Positions 24,053 through 31,946 of a DNA stretch of 39,608 nt are shown here, in pieces; positions within the stretch are counted from its first letter, which is position 1; each line of letters opens with the position of its first letter. The translations under genes were made by a program, and so were the position numbers. A model generated the notes under the pieces. It was given only the letters and a program-made list of their open reading frames with translations. It was not told where the DNA came from and ran no database searches. Source of the stretch: Anoxybacillus pushchinoensis (GTDB taxonomy: Bacteria; Bacillota; Bacilli; Bacillales; Anoxybacillaceae); assembly GCF_900111795.1 (NCBI RefSeq), contig NZ_FOJQ01000023.1:1-39608 (forward strand), in the 5' to 3' direction.

Positions 24053-25018
24053 TTAGTCAATGCGCTCAATCGTTTCAGCCATTTGTAAAAATGCATCTAA
24101 CTCATTCGGCTGTTGAATAAAAATCGTCAACCGCATCGCCGGTTCATTTTTCACGACAAACACGTACACTTCGCCGTCTTCAATCGCGCTTTTATATACG
24201 TCTGATCCGTTTAAATGTGCTCCTTTCGTCCATGTTATTTTCTCGACATGTCCATCTTTACTGCTCGCTTTCACATATTGTTCGGCTTGCTCGGCGACAA
24301 GAGACCAGTCTGCCCCTTCATCAATGAGCTCGACAGTCAGCGACGCTTTTTCTTCATCAAGGAAAATCATATCTTTTCCTGGTTCGATTGCCTCAGCCAT
24401 ATATCCGTTTAAAATATTTGCTTGAAACGGTTGATTGCTGCTTTTATATGTGAAAAATTGTTCTTTCGTTTGTTCATTCGTTTCAGTTTTTTTTCGTTCA
24501 ATCGTCTTGGCCATCGTCATAAACGTGTCCAACCAATTTTCTTCTTTTTTTGTAAATACCGTTAAAAACATCGGCGCATCTTCTGTTACTCCAATGACGT
24601 AAACGACACTGTCATCAACATGCGCTTCATAAGCGATCGCATTTTCAAACGGTAGTGTGCCTTCAAAAAGGATAGCTTGTTCAGATATCGCTGTTGCCCG
24701 CTCTTTTGCATACGTTTCCATTTCGTTAGATGCATCTTTCGGCAACAACTCAATCCGCATCCATTGTTCTTGTTCACTCTCATGCATAACGACATCTTTT
24801 CTTGGTTCTTCTGCTTCTAAACTAAATTTTGGTAATAACGAAATGCTAAACGGCTGATTTGTGCTTTCAACGAGTGTGAAGTCAACTGGCGTTTGTTCTT
24901 TTGTTTGTTCTTTGTTCGCAATTGGTTGTTCGACCGGTGCTGTTGTTTGCTCGCTGCAGGCAGAAAGCAAAGCGACAGCCGCAACGATGCTCATCCATAA
25001 CTTCGACTGTTGTTTCAT
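24053..25018 (-). CDS. Lipoprotein with two copies of an unknown domain
   Basis: The 321-aa protein begins with a lipoprotein signal, SIVAAVALLSAC, with the lipobox LSAC at about residues 18-21, so it is likely anchored outside the cell membrane. After a Gln/Glu/Thr-rich linker come two homologous segments of about 140 residues. Each starts NQPF, continues with EAEEPRKDVV or EAIEPGKDMI, and ends with VYVIGVTEDAPMFLTVF or VYVFVVKNEPAMRLTIF followed by MAKTIER or MAETIER. I do not recognise the domain; its pattern recalls PsbP/DcrB-like folds, but that is a guess. It is co-transcribed with the 86-aa protein. Confidence 0.8.
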   Translation of the reverse strand: MKQQSKLWMSIVAAVALLSACSEQTTAPVEQPIANKEQTKEQTPVDFTLVESTNQPFSISLLPKFSLEAEEPRKDVVMHESEQEQWMRIELLPKDASNEMETYAKERATAISEQAILFEGTLPFENAIAYEAHVDDSVVYVIGVTEDAPMFLTVFTKKEENWLDTFMTMAKTIERKKTETNEQTKEQFFTYKSSNQPFQANILNGYMAEAIEPGKDMIFLDEEKASLTVELIDEGADWSLVAEQAEQYVKASSKDGHVEKITWTKGAHLNGSDVYKSAIEDGEVYVFVVKNEPAMRLTIFIQQPNELDAFLQMAETIERID

Positions 25019-25063
25019 CTTTGTCGCTCCTTTAATTGTTTTTACTTTTATTGTCGTATAGTT

Positions 25064-25178
25064 TTACGTTTTATGCAAGTATTCCTTTTTATACACGACC
25101 GTTCGATTTCGTCCTTGTTTTTTCGCTTCATATAAAGTGATATCTGCTTGTTTAAACAGCTCTGATTCATTTGTTGCA
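25064..25178 (-). pseudogene. Remnant of a diguanylate cyclase (GGDEF C-terminus)
   Basis: The minus strand encodes ATNESELFKQADITLYEAKK and on through QGRNRTVVY to a stop at 25064-25066. This is the standard end of a GGDEF domain (aD.ALY.AK..GrNr). The rest of the domain, including the GGDEF motif and any start, is missing: upstream is directly the ampS terminator. It is a decayed gene. Confidence 0.75.
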
Positions 25179-25195
25179 AGCTATGCGAACGAAAA

Positions 25196-25224
25196 AAATG
25201 TTGCGGACAAACGCCGCAACATTT
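25196..25224 (-). terminator. Terminator of ampS
   Basis: AAATGTTGCGG (25196-25206) pairs perfectly with CCGCAACATTT (25214-25224) around a 7-base loop. On the minus strand a T-run follows. It abuts the ampS stop codon. Confidence 0.9.
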
Positions 25225-26457
25225 TTAAATCGAAATGGCCCACTCGCCGTTTCGCATAATCGGCTCGCGAACGCCGTCTTTTGTGACGCCATCGACGTTC
25301 AATTCATGAGAACCGATCATAAAATCTTCATGCACTAAACTATCGTTCGCGCCACGTGCAAGCAACTCTTCGGTGCGCATATTCGTTCCGCCTTCAATAT
25401 TTGTCGGATATGCCTTTCCGAGCGCTAAATGCGACGCCGCGTTTTCATCAAATAACGTATTATAAAACACAAGGTTCGATTGTGAAATTGGAGATTGATG
25501 CGGCACGAGCGCAATTTCTCCTAATCGGCGAGCCCCTTCATCTGTATCAAGTAAATGTTTTAACGTGTCATAGCCGACTTCTGCCGTAAAGTCAACGACT
25601 TTTCCATCTTTAAATGTAAGTGTAAAGCCGTCAACAATATTGCCGCCATAGTTAAGCGGTTTCGTATTTCGAACGACCCCGTTCGTTCCATCTTTATGAG
25701 GCATTGTAAACACTTCTTCTGTTGGCATATTCGGATTAAATATAATGCCATCTGTGCTCTTCGCTGCACCGCCAGCCCAAATATGCCCATCTGGAAGCTC
25801 CACCGTTAAATTTGTTCCTGGCCCGTTATAAATGAGCTGTTTATATTGCTTATTGTTTAAATAATCAACGATGCGAGCTAATTTTTCATTGTGCGCTTTC
25901 CAAGCTGCAATCGGATCGTCCTGATCGACACGCGTCACTTGGAAAATGACATCCCATAACGCTGCCATTCCTTCTTCTTCGCTCATATGTGGGAACACTT
26001 TTTTTGCCCATGCTGGCGTCGGCACAGCAATTAATGACCAACAGTTATGATCAGCCATTAAGCGGCTACGGTAGTTTTGCAACGCCATGCTTGCCGCTTT
26101 CGTCGCCGCAGCAACGCGCGCAGGGTCAATATCTTTTAATAAATCTGGATTCGGTGCATAAATGCTTAAAAACGCCCCACCTTTTTCAGCGACTTCCTCG
26201 CGTCCTTTCGCAAGCCAAGACGGGTATTCATGAAGCGCTTCTTCGGGCGCATGTTTAAACTTTATGTACGTGATTTCTTCATCGCTCCACTCGACATGCA
26301 CATGTTTTGCCCCCGCTTCGTACGCTTTTTTAGCAATTTCGCGCACAAGTGGGGCAGACGGTAACGGAGCGTTAATAAACAACGTTTGTCCTGGTTGAAT
26401 GTTGACGCCGACACGTACAGCTAATTGTGCGTATTTTTCCAATTGTTTTTCTAACAT
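25225..26457 (-). CDS. ampS: M29-family metalloaminopeptidase (AmpS/PepS type)
   Basis: Cytosolic broad-specificity aminopeptidase of the thermophilic M29 family, dependent on two metal ions. The 410-aa protein carries the expected ligand segments in order: PTEEVFTMPHKDGTNG (Glu), FTAEVGYDTL (Glu), EIALVPHQSPIS (His), NLVFYNTLFDENAASHLALG (Tyr, Asp and His) and LVHEDFMIGS (His, Asp). The N-terminal half includes ADHNCWSLIAVPTPAWA. Length matches the family (about 410). The start follows AAGGAGG. It has its own promoter and terminator. Confidence 0.93.
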   Translation of the reverse strand: MLEKQLEKYAQLAVRVGVNIQPGQTLFINAPLPSAPLVREIAKKAYEAGAKHVHVEWSDEEITYIKFKHAPEEALHEYPSWLAKGREEVAEKGGAFLSIYAPNPDLLKDIDPARVAAATKAASMALQNYRSRLMADHNCWSLIAVPTPAWAKKVFPHMSEEEGMAALWDVIFQVTRVDQDDPIAAWKAHNEKLARIVDYLNNKQYKQLIYNGPGTNLTVELPDGHIWAGGAAKSTDGIIFNPNMPTEEVFTMPHKDGTNGVVRNTKPLNYGGNIVDGFTLTFKDGKVVDFTAEVGYDTLKHLLDTDEGARRLGEIALVPHQSPISQSNLVFYNTLFDENAASHLALGKAYPTNIEGGTNMRTEELLARGANDSLVHEDFMIGSHELNVDGVTKDGVREPIMRNGEWAISI

Positions 26458-26471
26458 AACAAAACCTCCTT

Positions 26472-26499
26472 ATCGTAAAGCATACTACCATTTTAACAA
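26472..26499 (-). promoter_or_regulatory. Promoter of ampS
   Basis: On the minus strand TTGTTA (26494-26499) and TACGAT (26472-26477) are 16 bases apart. The transcript starts near the AAGGAGG ribosome site, so the leader would be very short. Confidence 0.5.
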
Positions 26500-26574
26500 A
26501 ACGGATGATGTTGTGAAAACATTTTCGTCTGTATTATGATGAAGGAAGAAACATAACTAGAAAGGGAATGACTT

Positions 26575-27012
26575 ATGGAATGTGGTGACCAACAATTATT
26601 TTGTGTTGAAGGCATATTTATTCGTGCTTATGAACGAACAGTTGATGTGCAAGTGAAGGGAGAGACGCTTACGTTTACGACTACGACGAACGAGCCAATA
26701 ATTGGCTTTTGTGCCGGCGACGATGTTGGGGTGGCGTTTTGCGAAATCGAAGGGGAAAAGAAACTGATTTCAATTGAACGAAAAGACGGTTCAGCACTTT
26801 CGTACGTCAACGGAGAATATTTTGCCGACATCATTTTTATTCAGTGGGTAAATGAAACGTCGTTTTTATTTGATATGTATCGCTCCCCTTATCGAGATTA
26901 TGAAATGATGACGACGAATGAATCGTTTTCATGTGAACGTGGAACAACGATGACTGTTTTGTTCGTTCGCCAAGACGGAAAAAATATATTGAAAAAGGTT
27001 GTTGCGAAATGA
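26575..27012 (+). CDS. Hypothetical 145-aa protein
   Basis: An all-beta-looking acidic protein with no signal peptide, no membrane segment and no recognised motif; it has four cysteines (residues 3, 10, 46 and 56) in the first half. The ATG follows GAAAGGGA. Its stop overlaps the glxK start by 4 bases, which implies co-translation with glycerate kinase. It could be a regulatory or accessory protein for that step, but nothing in the sequence shows this. Confidence 0.65.
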   Translation: MECGDQQLFCVEGIFIRAYERTVDVQVKGETLTFTTTTNEPIIGFCAGDDVGVAFCEIEGEKKLISIERKDGSALSYVNGEYFADIIFIQWVNETSFLFDMYRSPYRDYEMMTTNESFSCERGTTMTVLFVRQDGKNILKKVVAK

Positions 27013-28130
27013 AAGTTATCATTGCACCAGATTCATTTAAGGGAAGTTTATCGGCACATGATGTGTGTACCGTAATCAAAAAAGCGTTTTCCGATGAATA
27101 TCCAGAAGCGGCAGTTACGACCGTTCCGATGGCAGACGGAGGCGAAGGGACGATGGAAGCGATCGTTTCAGCGATGAATGGATTCGTTCAACCGGTAACG
27201 GCCCGCGGCCCACTTTTTGATATGCAGCAAGTAGCATACGGTGTTGTCGGTGATACAGCGGTCATTGAAGTAGCACAAGTCATCGGCTTGCCGCTCGTTC
27301 CAAACGAAAAAAGAAATCCGCTCCATACGACAACGTACGGTGTAGGTGAAGTGATCATAGCAGCGCTTGAGGCGGGCTATCGCCGTTTTGTCATCGGGCT
27401 TGGTGGAAGCAGCACAAACGACGGAGGGTTTGGGATGTTATGTGCACTTGGCGCAACATTTACAAACGCATCCGGGGAACGGTTGCCCCCGATGCCGTCT
27501 TCGCTCCCTCATATTGCACACGTCGATATGACATCGATTGACCGACGTGTGTATGAAAGTGAGTTTCTCGTTGCTTGTGATGTCGATAATCCGCTGTATG
27601 GCGAGCGCGGTGCTTCACACGTATTCGGTCCGCAAAAAGGGGCGGATCGTGAAACGGTTCGCATATTAGATCAGTGGCTATATACGTATGCACAAAAAAT
27701 CGAACAACAAACAAATCTTTTTTATGCACAAGAGCATGTAGCGGGAGCGGCAGGGGGATTAGGATTTGCTTTTTTATTGCTTGGTGGAAAATTAATACGT
27801 GGGGCGCAACTTGTCGGCGAGACGGTGCAACTGCCACAAAAAATGAAGCACGCCCATATCGTTATTACCGGTGAAGGACAAAGCGACGAGCAAACGTTAT
27901 ATGGAAAAGTACCATTTTATGTCGCACAATTAGCGAACGAATATCACGTTCCTGCCTTTTTGCTGTCAGGAAGTCTGGGTGACGGCTTTGACAAGCTATA
28001 TGCATATTTTGTCAGCTGCGATGCGATTGCGACAAAGCCGATGACGTTAGAACAATGTATGCGTTCAGCAACCACCCTTCTTTATACGAAAGCACGCAAC
28101 ATCGCGCGAATAATTAAGCGGTTTTCTTAG
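27009..28130 (+). CDS. glxK: Glycerate kinase (GarK/GlxK family)
   Basis: Phosphorylates D-glycerate with ATP, feeding glyoxylate/glycerate carbon into glycolysis. Family members make 2- or 3-phosphoglycerate, and the sequence alone does not settle which. The 373-aa protein shows APDSFKGSLSA at the start, MADGGEGTMEA near residue 41, GLGGSSTNDGGFGML near 130 and VITGEGQSDEQTLYGK near 285, all family signatures. It is complete and of usual length. It overlaps the unknown gene before it by 4 bases, and a hairpin follows. Confidence 0.92.
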   Translation: MKVIIAPDSFKGSLSAHDVCTVIKKAFSDEYPEAAVTTVPMADGGEGTMEAIVSAMNGFVQPVTARGPLFDMQQVAYGVVGDTAVIEVAQVIGLPLVPNEKRNPLHTTTYGVGEVIIAALEAGYRRFVIGLGGSSTNDGGFGMLCALGATFTNASGERLPPMPSSLPHIAHVDMTSIDRRVYESEFLVACDVDNPLYGERGASHVFGPQKGADRETVRILDQWLYTYAQKIEQQTNLFYAQEHVAGAAGGLGFAFLLLGGKLIRGAQLVGETVQLPQKMKHAHIVITGEGQSDEQTLYGKVPFYVAQLANEYHVPAFLLSGSLGDGFDKLYAYFVSCDAIATKPMTLEQCMRSATTLLYTKARNIARIIKRFS

Positions 28131-28143
28131 TTGAAAACCGCTT
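28116..28143. terminator. Hairpin between glxK and the truncated receptor gene
   Basis: AAGCGGTTTTC (28117-28126 region) pairs with GAAAACCGCTT (28133-28143) around TTAG and its neighbours. It lies between two converging reading frames and covers the glxK stop. The U-tracts are weak on both strands. Confidence 0.6.
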
Positions 28144-28145
28144 GA

Positions 28146-28619
28146 TTATAATTCTGCCTGTTCTACTAATTCGGTAGATAAGGAAGATAAGTGTTTCATG
28201 ACGCGATGAATGTCTTCAATAGAGCGTAAAATATAATCGATTTGTTGCTGGCTTTCCCTAAACAGGTCAATATGGTGGTCGAGCTCCATTTTCGAAGCGA
28301 CCATCGTCCCTTTTGTTTGCTCCATTTGACTAGCTGCTTCTTCTGCGATATGGCTCATCCCGTTCATCTTTTGTACAAGTGACTCGACTTGTCGATAATT
28401 CGTTTCGATCCCTTCAATAATGTCTGTACTCATTTGTTTTGTATATTCCGCTAGCTTTCGAACTTCATCTGCTACGACAGCAAAACCTTTTCCTGCTTCT
28501 CCCGCTCGTGCTGCTTCAATCGCGGCATTTAAAGCAAGTAAGTTCGTTTGATCAGCAATCGCTTGAATTTGAGAAGATGTATTTCGAATCATGTCTGATG
28601 AAGAGGGGACGAATTTACT
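28146..28619 (-). pseudogene. 5'-truncated methyl-accepting chemotaxis protein
   Basis: The minus strand encodes about 158 codons of receptor signalling domain ending at 28146. [20 protein letters not shown] followed by [21 protein letters not shown] is the conserved hairpin tip that binds CheA and CheW. The descending helix and a short C-terminus follow. The sensor part, any HAMP domain and the start codon are missing because the frame runs into the left end of the IS element at about 28620. A start in the IS sequence would give a hybrid without biological support. Confidence 0.85.
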
Positions 28620-28775
28620 ATCATTGTCACTCCTGTATATCACCTTCACAAAAGGAGCGCAAGGAAGCCCCTGCCTTTAGGTATGGGGAGGAATTGCGTA
28701 TTTTTTAAATAAATTTATTAGATAATTTTTATTTATCTAATATTTATGGTATATTTAATATAGAGGTGATTGATT

Positions 28776-29177
28776 TTGGAAACCAAAAAATACACCCATA
28801 AAAAAGGGATTGTGTATCTCAATCAATATCATATTGTGTTTTGTCCAAAGTACCGTAGAAAAGTATTAGTTGGAGATATTGAACGAGATGTAAAAGAAAT
28901 TTTTTATGAAGTTGCCAAAGAACATGATGTAGAAATGAAAGCGATGGAGATTATGCCCGATCATGTTCATTTGTTTATTTCTTTTGACCCACGACAACAT
29001 TTGCATAAGATTATTCAAGCGTTTAAAGGCAAAAGCAGTCGAATATTAAGAGAAAAATACCCTTCATTAAAAAGCAGATTACCGTCGTTATGGACGAGAA
29101 GTTATTTTTGTTGCACAGTTGGTCATATTTCAGAAGATGCCGTAAAGCAATATATTGAAAATCAAAAAAATGTGTAA
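28776..29177 (+). CDS. tnpA: IS200/IS605 Y1 transposase TnpA
   Basis: Single-strand DNA transposase that cuts and joins at the hairpin ends. The 133-aa protein has the HUH motif as PDHVHLFISF (His63 and His65) and the catalytic Tyr126 in DAVKQYIENQ. It is complete. TTG 28776 follows GAGGTG at 7 bases; TTG 28770 is alternative but close to the RBS. It ends 16 bases before tnpB. Likely active, as all catalytic residues are present. Confidence 0.92.
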   Translation: METKKYTHKKGIVYLNQYHIVFCPKYRRKVLVGDIERDVKEIFYEVAKEHDVEMKAMEIMPDHVHLFISFDPRQHLHKIIQAFKGKSSRILREKYPSLKSRLPSLWTRSYFCCTVGHISEDAVKQYIENQKNV

Positions 29178-29193
29178 AGGGAGGTGTATCGCA

Positions 29194-30651
29194 TTGGCAA
29201 AATCAAACACAAAAAGCTATGTGTTGACACTACCATTAAAAACAGAAAGATGGCAAGAACATGTGCTTGAAAAGCGATTTGAAATCGCAAGAAAGTTATA
29301 TAATGCTTGCTTGCGTGAATGTCTAAAGCGATATAAAAAATTACAACACGATCGCGAATATAAACAAGGGATTCAACAACCAACATCAAAAGAAAAAAAC
29401 AAAATATTGACTGAACTGTACCGTTCGTATGGCATCAGCGAATATGCGATGCACGATTTTATCAAGCCAATGCGATCCCCTTTTAAAAAACATATCGACT
29501 CGAACACAGCGCAAAAAATCGCTACAAGAGCATGGTTGGCGTTTGAAAAACTTGTATGTGGAGATGCTAAGCAAGTGTATTTCAAAAAACATAACGAAAT
29601 GAATTCGGTAGAAGGGAAATCAAACGACACAGGCATTCGTTTTAAAGACGGTCATCTTTTATGGAATGGATTATCTATTCCTGTCATTATTCGCAAAAAC
29701 GACATATATGCATCTATCGCTTTACAAGATCGAGTAAAGTATTGCCGTATCCTACGTAAGCGAATAAGAGGAAAAATAAAGTATTACATTCAACTTGTCC
29801 TTGAAGGCATCCCGCCTAAAAAAGCCAATAAAGAAACAGGAGAAATCAAGCATCCACTTGGTCAAGGTGACGTTGGTATAGACATAGGTACACAAACAAT
29901 CGCTGTTTGTTCATCGCGCGACGTAAAGCTACTTGTTCTCGCGCCAAGCGTAGAAAACATGGAAAAACAGAAACGATTGCTTCTTCGCAAACTAGACCGC
30001 CAAAGACGAGCAAATAATCCCCATAAATACAATGAAGATGGCACCATAAAAAAAGACAACAAAGAAAAATGGATGTGGAGCAAAAACTATATAAAAACAC
30101 GTAACGAGTTAGTCGAACTACAACGAAAAATGGCGGACAAAAGAAAACAAGACCACCATCGACTGGCTAACTGGATGCTTACGCTTGGCGATTGTTTCAA
30201 AGTAGAAACAATGAACTTCAAAGCACTTCAAAAAAGAGCCAAAGAAACGAAAGTGGATGTGAACGGCAAATGTAAAAAGAAAAAGCGATTTGGTAAAAGC
30301 ATTGCGAATCGCGCGCCAAGTTTGTTTTTGAGTATATTAAACCAAAAGTTACAATATGAAAACAGAACGCTTCATTTTATTGATACAATGCGTGTAAAAG
30401 CAAGTCAATACGACCATCAAAACGATGAGTATAACAAAAAAACACTTTCTCAACGATGGCATAAAATAGACGGACGCAAAGTCCAGCGTGATTTATACAG
30501 CGCATTTTTAATCATGAATGTTAGAGACAATTTAAAAGAAATAGATCGACAAAAATGTTTAGAAAGATGGAGTCATTTTATATGTTTGCACGACAAGGAA
30601 ATAGAATGTTTAAAATCGGCTAACCAGCTTGTCGGTAGCATGGGTGTATAA
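29194..30651 (+). CDS. tnpB: TnpB RNA-guided nuclease of the IS element, lacking the zinc ribbon
   Basis: The 485-aa protein, from TTG 29194 with AAAGGGAGGTG upstream, is a TnpB. The RuvC residues are visible: Asp230 in VGIDIGTQT, Glu338 in FKVETMNFKAL and Asp433 in VQRDLYSAFLIM. TnpB proteins act as omega-RNA-guided DNA nucleases that help keep the element in place. The zinc-ribbon cysteines normally found between the second and third RuvC motifs are absent: the segment reads SQYDHQNDEYNKKTLSQRWHK. The protein is otherwise complete and longer than the typical 370-430 aa, so this seems to be a divergent subgroup and not a broken gene. Confidence 0.9.
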   Translation: MAKSNTKSYVLTLPLKTERWQEHVLEKRFEIARKLYNACLRECLKRYKKLQHDREYKQGIQQPTSKEKNKILTELYRSYGISEYAMHDFIKPMRSPFKKHIDSNTAQKIATRAWLAFEKLVCGDAKQVYFKKHNEMNSVEGKSNDTGIRFKDGHLLWNGLSIPVIIRKNDIYASIALQDRVKYCRILRKRIRGKIKYYIQLVLEGIPPKKANKETGEIKHPLGQGDVGIDIGTQTIAVCSSRDVKLLVLAPSVENMEKQKRLLLRKLDRQRRANNPHKYNEDGTIKKDNKEKWMWSKNYIKTRNELVELQRKMADKRKQDHHRLANWMLTLGDCFKVETMNFKALQKRAKETKVDVNGKCKKKKRFGKSIANRAPSLFLSILNQKLQYENRTLHFIDTMRVKASQYDHQNDEYNKKTLSQRWHKIDGRKVQRDLYSAFLIMNVRDNLKEIDRQKCLERWSHFICLHDKEIECLKSANQLVGSMGV

Positions 30652-30810
30652 TAAATATCGTAAAAAGCGTCTTGAATCGGGCGCACAGGGCGCAAAGCAC
30701 CATAGCGGTGTTTGCCCATGAAAGTCTTGCGGAACAAGGGTGAGTTCTGTACGCAGGTGCATGAGAAGCCCTTCTGTACGCAAGAACCCCACGACTTTAG
30801 TTGTTGGGAG
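30652..30810 (+). ncRNA. Candidate omega-RNA region at the right end
   Basis: TnpB guide RNAs come from the 3' part of tnpB and the right end. Here a hairpin (30688-30717, GGGCGCAAAGCACC with GGTGTTTGCCC) is followed by an 11-base direct repeat TTCTGTACGCA (30745-30755 and 30772-30782) and the terminal hairpin at 30787-30808. A guide would begin at about 30811, in the EAL gene. The 5' boundary of the RNA is not visible from sequence. Confidence 0.55.
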
Positions 30811-31827
30811 ATTCAGGATGTGTATCAACTTGTCGATGACATCGTCTCTATTAGTAAACAACCTATTGACGTTCAACATTTAGATATACGTGTGTCGCTT
30901 AGCGTAGGGGTTGCGATGTATCCGTATGACGGAGAAACGAGCGATACGCTAATGAAACATGCGGATATGGCGATGTATCGCGCCAAAGAGCAAGGGAAAA
31001 ACCAATATCAGTTTTTTAACGGTGAGATGGATCGGACGGTGTCACAAAAAACGATGATTGAAACGAATCTTTATGAAGCGATCGAACAGAAGCAATTTGT
31101 GTTGTTTTATCAACCTCAATTTGATGTACAAACAAAAAAATTAATCGGCATGGAGGCGCTTATTCGCTGGATACATCCAAAGCTCGGCATGATCTCACCA
31201 GGCGTCTTTATCCCAATCGCTGAAGAAACAGGGCAGATTATCGCCATTGGGGAATGGGTCATTGAAGAAGCGTGCCGTCAAATAAAAAGATGGAACGAAC
31301 AAACCGGCCTCTCCCTTCGCATGAGCGTCAACATTTCTCCAAAGCAATTTTTAAAAGAAAATTTTGTTGAACATATTCGTGCTGTTTTACAACAAACACA
31401 ATTGCCACCAGATCAGCTCGATTTAGAAATTACAGAAGGAGTTGCTGTATTTAATGAACAATATACGATTCAAAAATTACAGCAATTGAAACAACTCGGT
31501 GTTCACATTTCAATTGATGATTTCGGTACAGGGTATTCGTCTTTAAGCTATTTGCGTAAATTTCCGATTAATCGGTTAAAAATTGCGAAACCGTTTATTG
31601 ATGGCATAACAGAAGAAAAAGAGGATGTTGCCGTCGTCAAAGCAATTATCGTCCTTGCGAAAAACTTAAAACTACGCGTCATTGCCGAAGGGGTAGAAAC
31701 GCTGTCACAATTTCATATTCTCGAAACGTTACAGTGCGATGAAATTCAAGGATATGTTTTCGGAAAGCCGCTTGATGCCGATGCGTTTGAAAACACGTAT
31801 TTACAAAACCAATTTCCGAACGAGTGA
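30811..31827 (+). pseudogene. 5'-truncated GGDEF-EAL protein
   Basis: From the right end of the IS, 338 codons encode the last third of a GGDEF domain (SLSVGVAMYPYDG, HADMAMYRAKEQGKNQYQFF; the GGDEF motif itself is lost) and an entire EAL domain: EALIRW, MSVNIS, LEITEGV, DDFGTGYSS, AEGVET, EIQGYVFGKPL. The usual KID of the EAL site is KIA here (LKIAKPF), so an active-site Asp is replaced. ATG 30712 would give a frame opening in the IS end, so an EAL fragment could still be made, but not the natural protein. Confidence 0.85.
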
Positions 31828-31849
31828 AGTTGGTTTTGTAAATAAATCA

Positions 31850-31878
31850 TTGACAATGATAATCAATTCATGTAAATT
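31850..31878 (+). promoter_or_regulatory. Promoter with overlapping Fur box for the iron importer
   Basis: TTGACA (31850-31855) and TAAATT (31873-31878) are 17 bases apart. TGACAATGATAATCAATTC overlaps the -35 and spacer and fits the Fur consensus (GATAATGATAATCATTATC) well. Fur with iron would block the polymerase. Confidence 0.82.
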
Positions 31879-31890
31879 AAAATGTGTGTT

Positions 31891-31909
31891 GATATTAATT
31901 ATCAATATC
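31891..31909 (+). promoter_or_regulatory. Second Fur-box-like palindrome
   Basis: GATATTAATTATCAATATC is a near-perfect palindrome of Fur-box type. It lies 12 bases after the -10, at and just past the expected start of transcription, about 38 bases before the ATPase gene. Confidence 0.65.
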
Positions 31910-31946
31910 GGTTAGTTCACTAGGCGTTCGAGGGGGGTAAACATAT

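Larger units (their letters stand above)
28620..30810 (+). mobile_element. IS200/IS605-family insertion sequence with tnpA and tnpB
   Basis: The element carries a Y1 transposase and a TnpB nuclease in the same direction. The left end has a hairpin (CCCCT...TGGGG inside a CGCAA/TTGCG stem, 28658-28698). The right end has a hairpin (CCCC 30787-30790 with GGG 30806-30808) that stops at the point where chromosomal coding resumes. The left boundary is probably after TTTAC at about 28614-28618. No target duplication is expected for this family. Flanking genes are both truncated at their 5' ends and lie on opposite strands, so insertion was accompanied by deletion or recombination. Confidence 0.85.

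Noticed and set aside
30712-31827. Intact EAL protein starting at ATG 30712
   Set aside because: The first 33 codons come from the right end of the IS element, and the GGDEF domain is cut, so this is a truncated gene.
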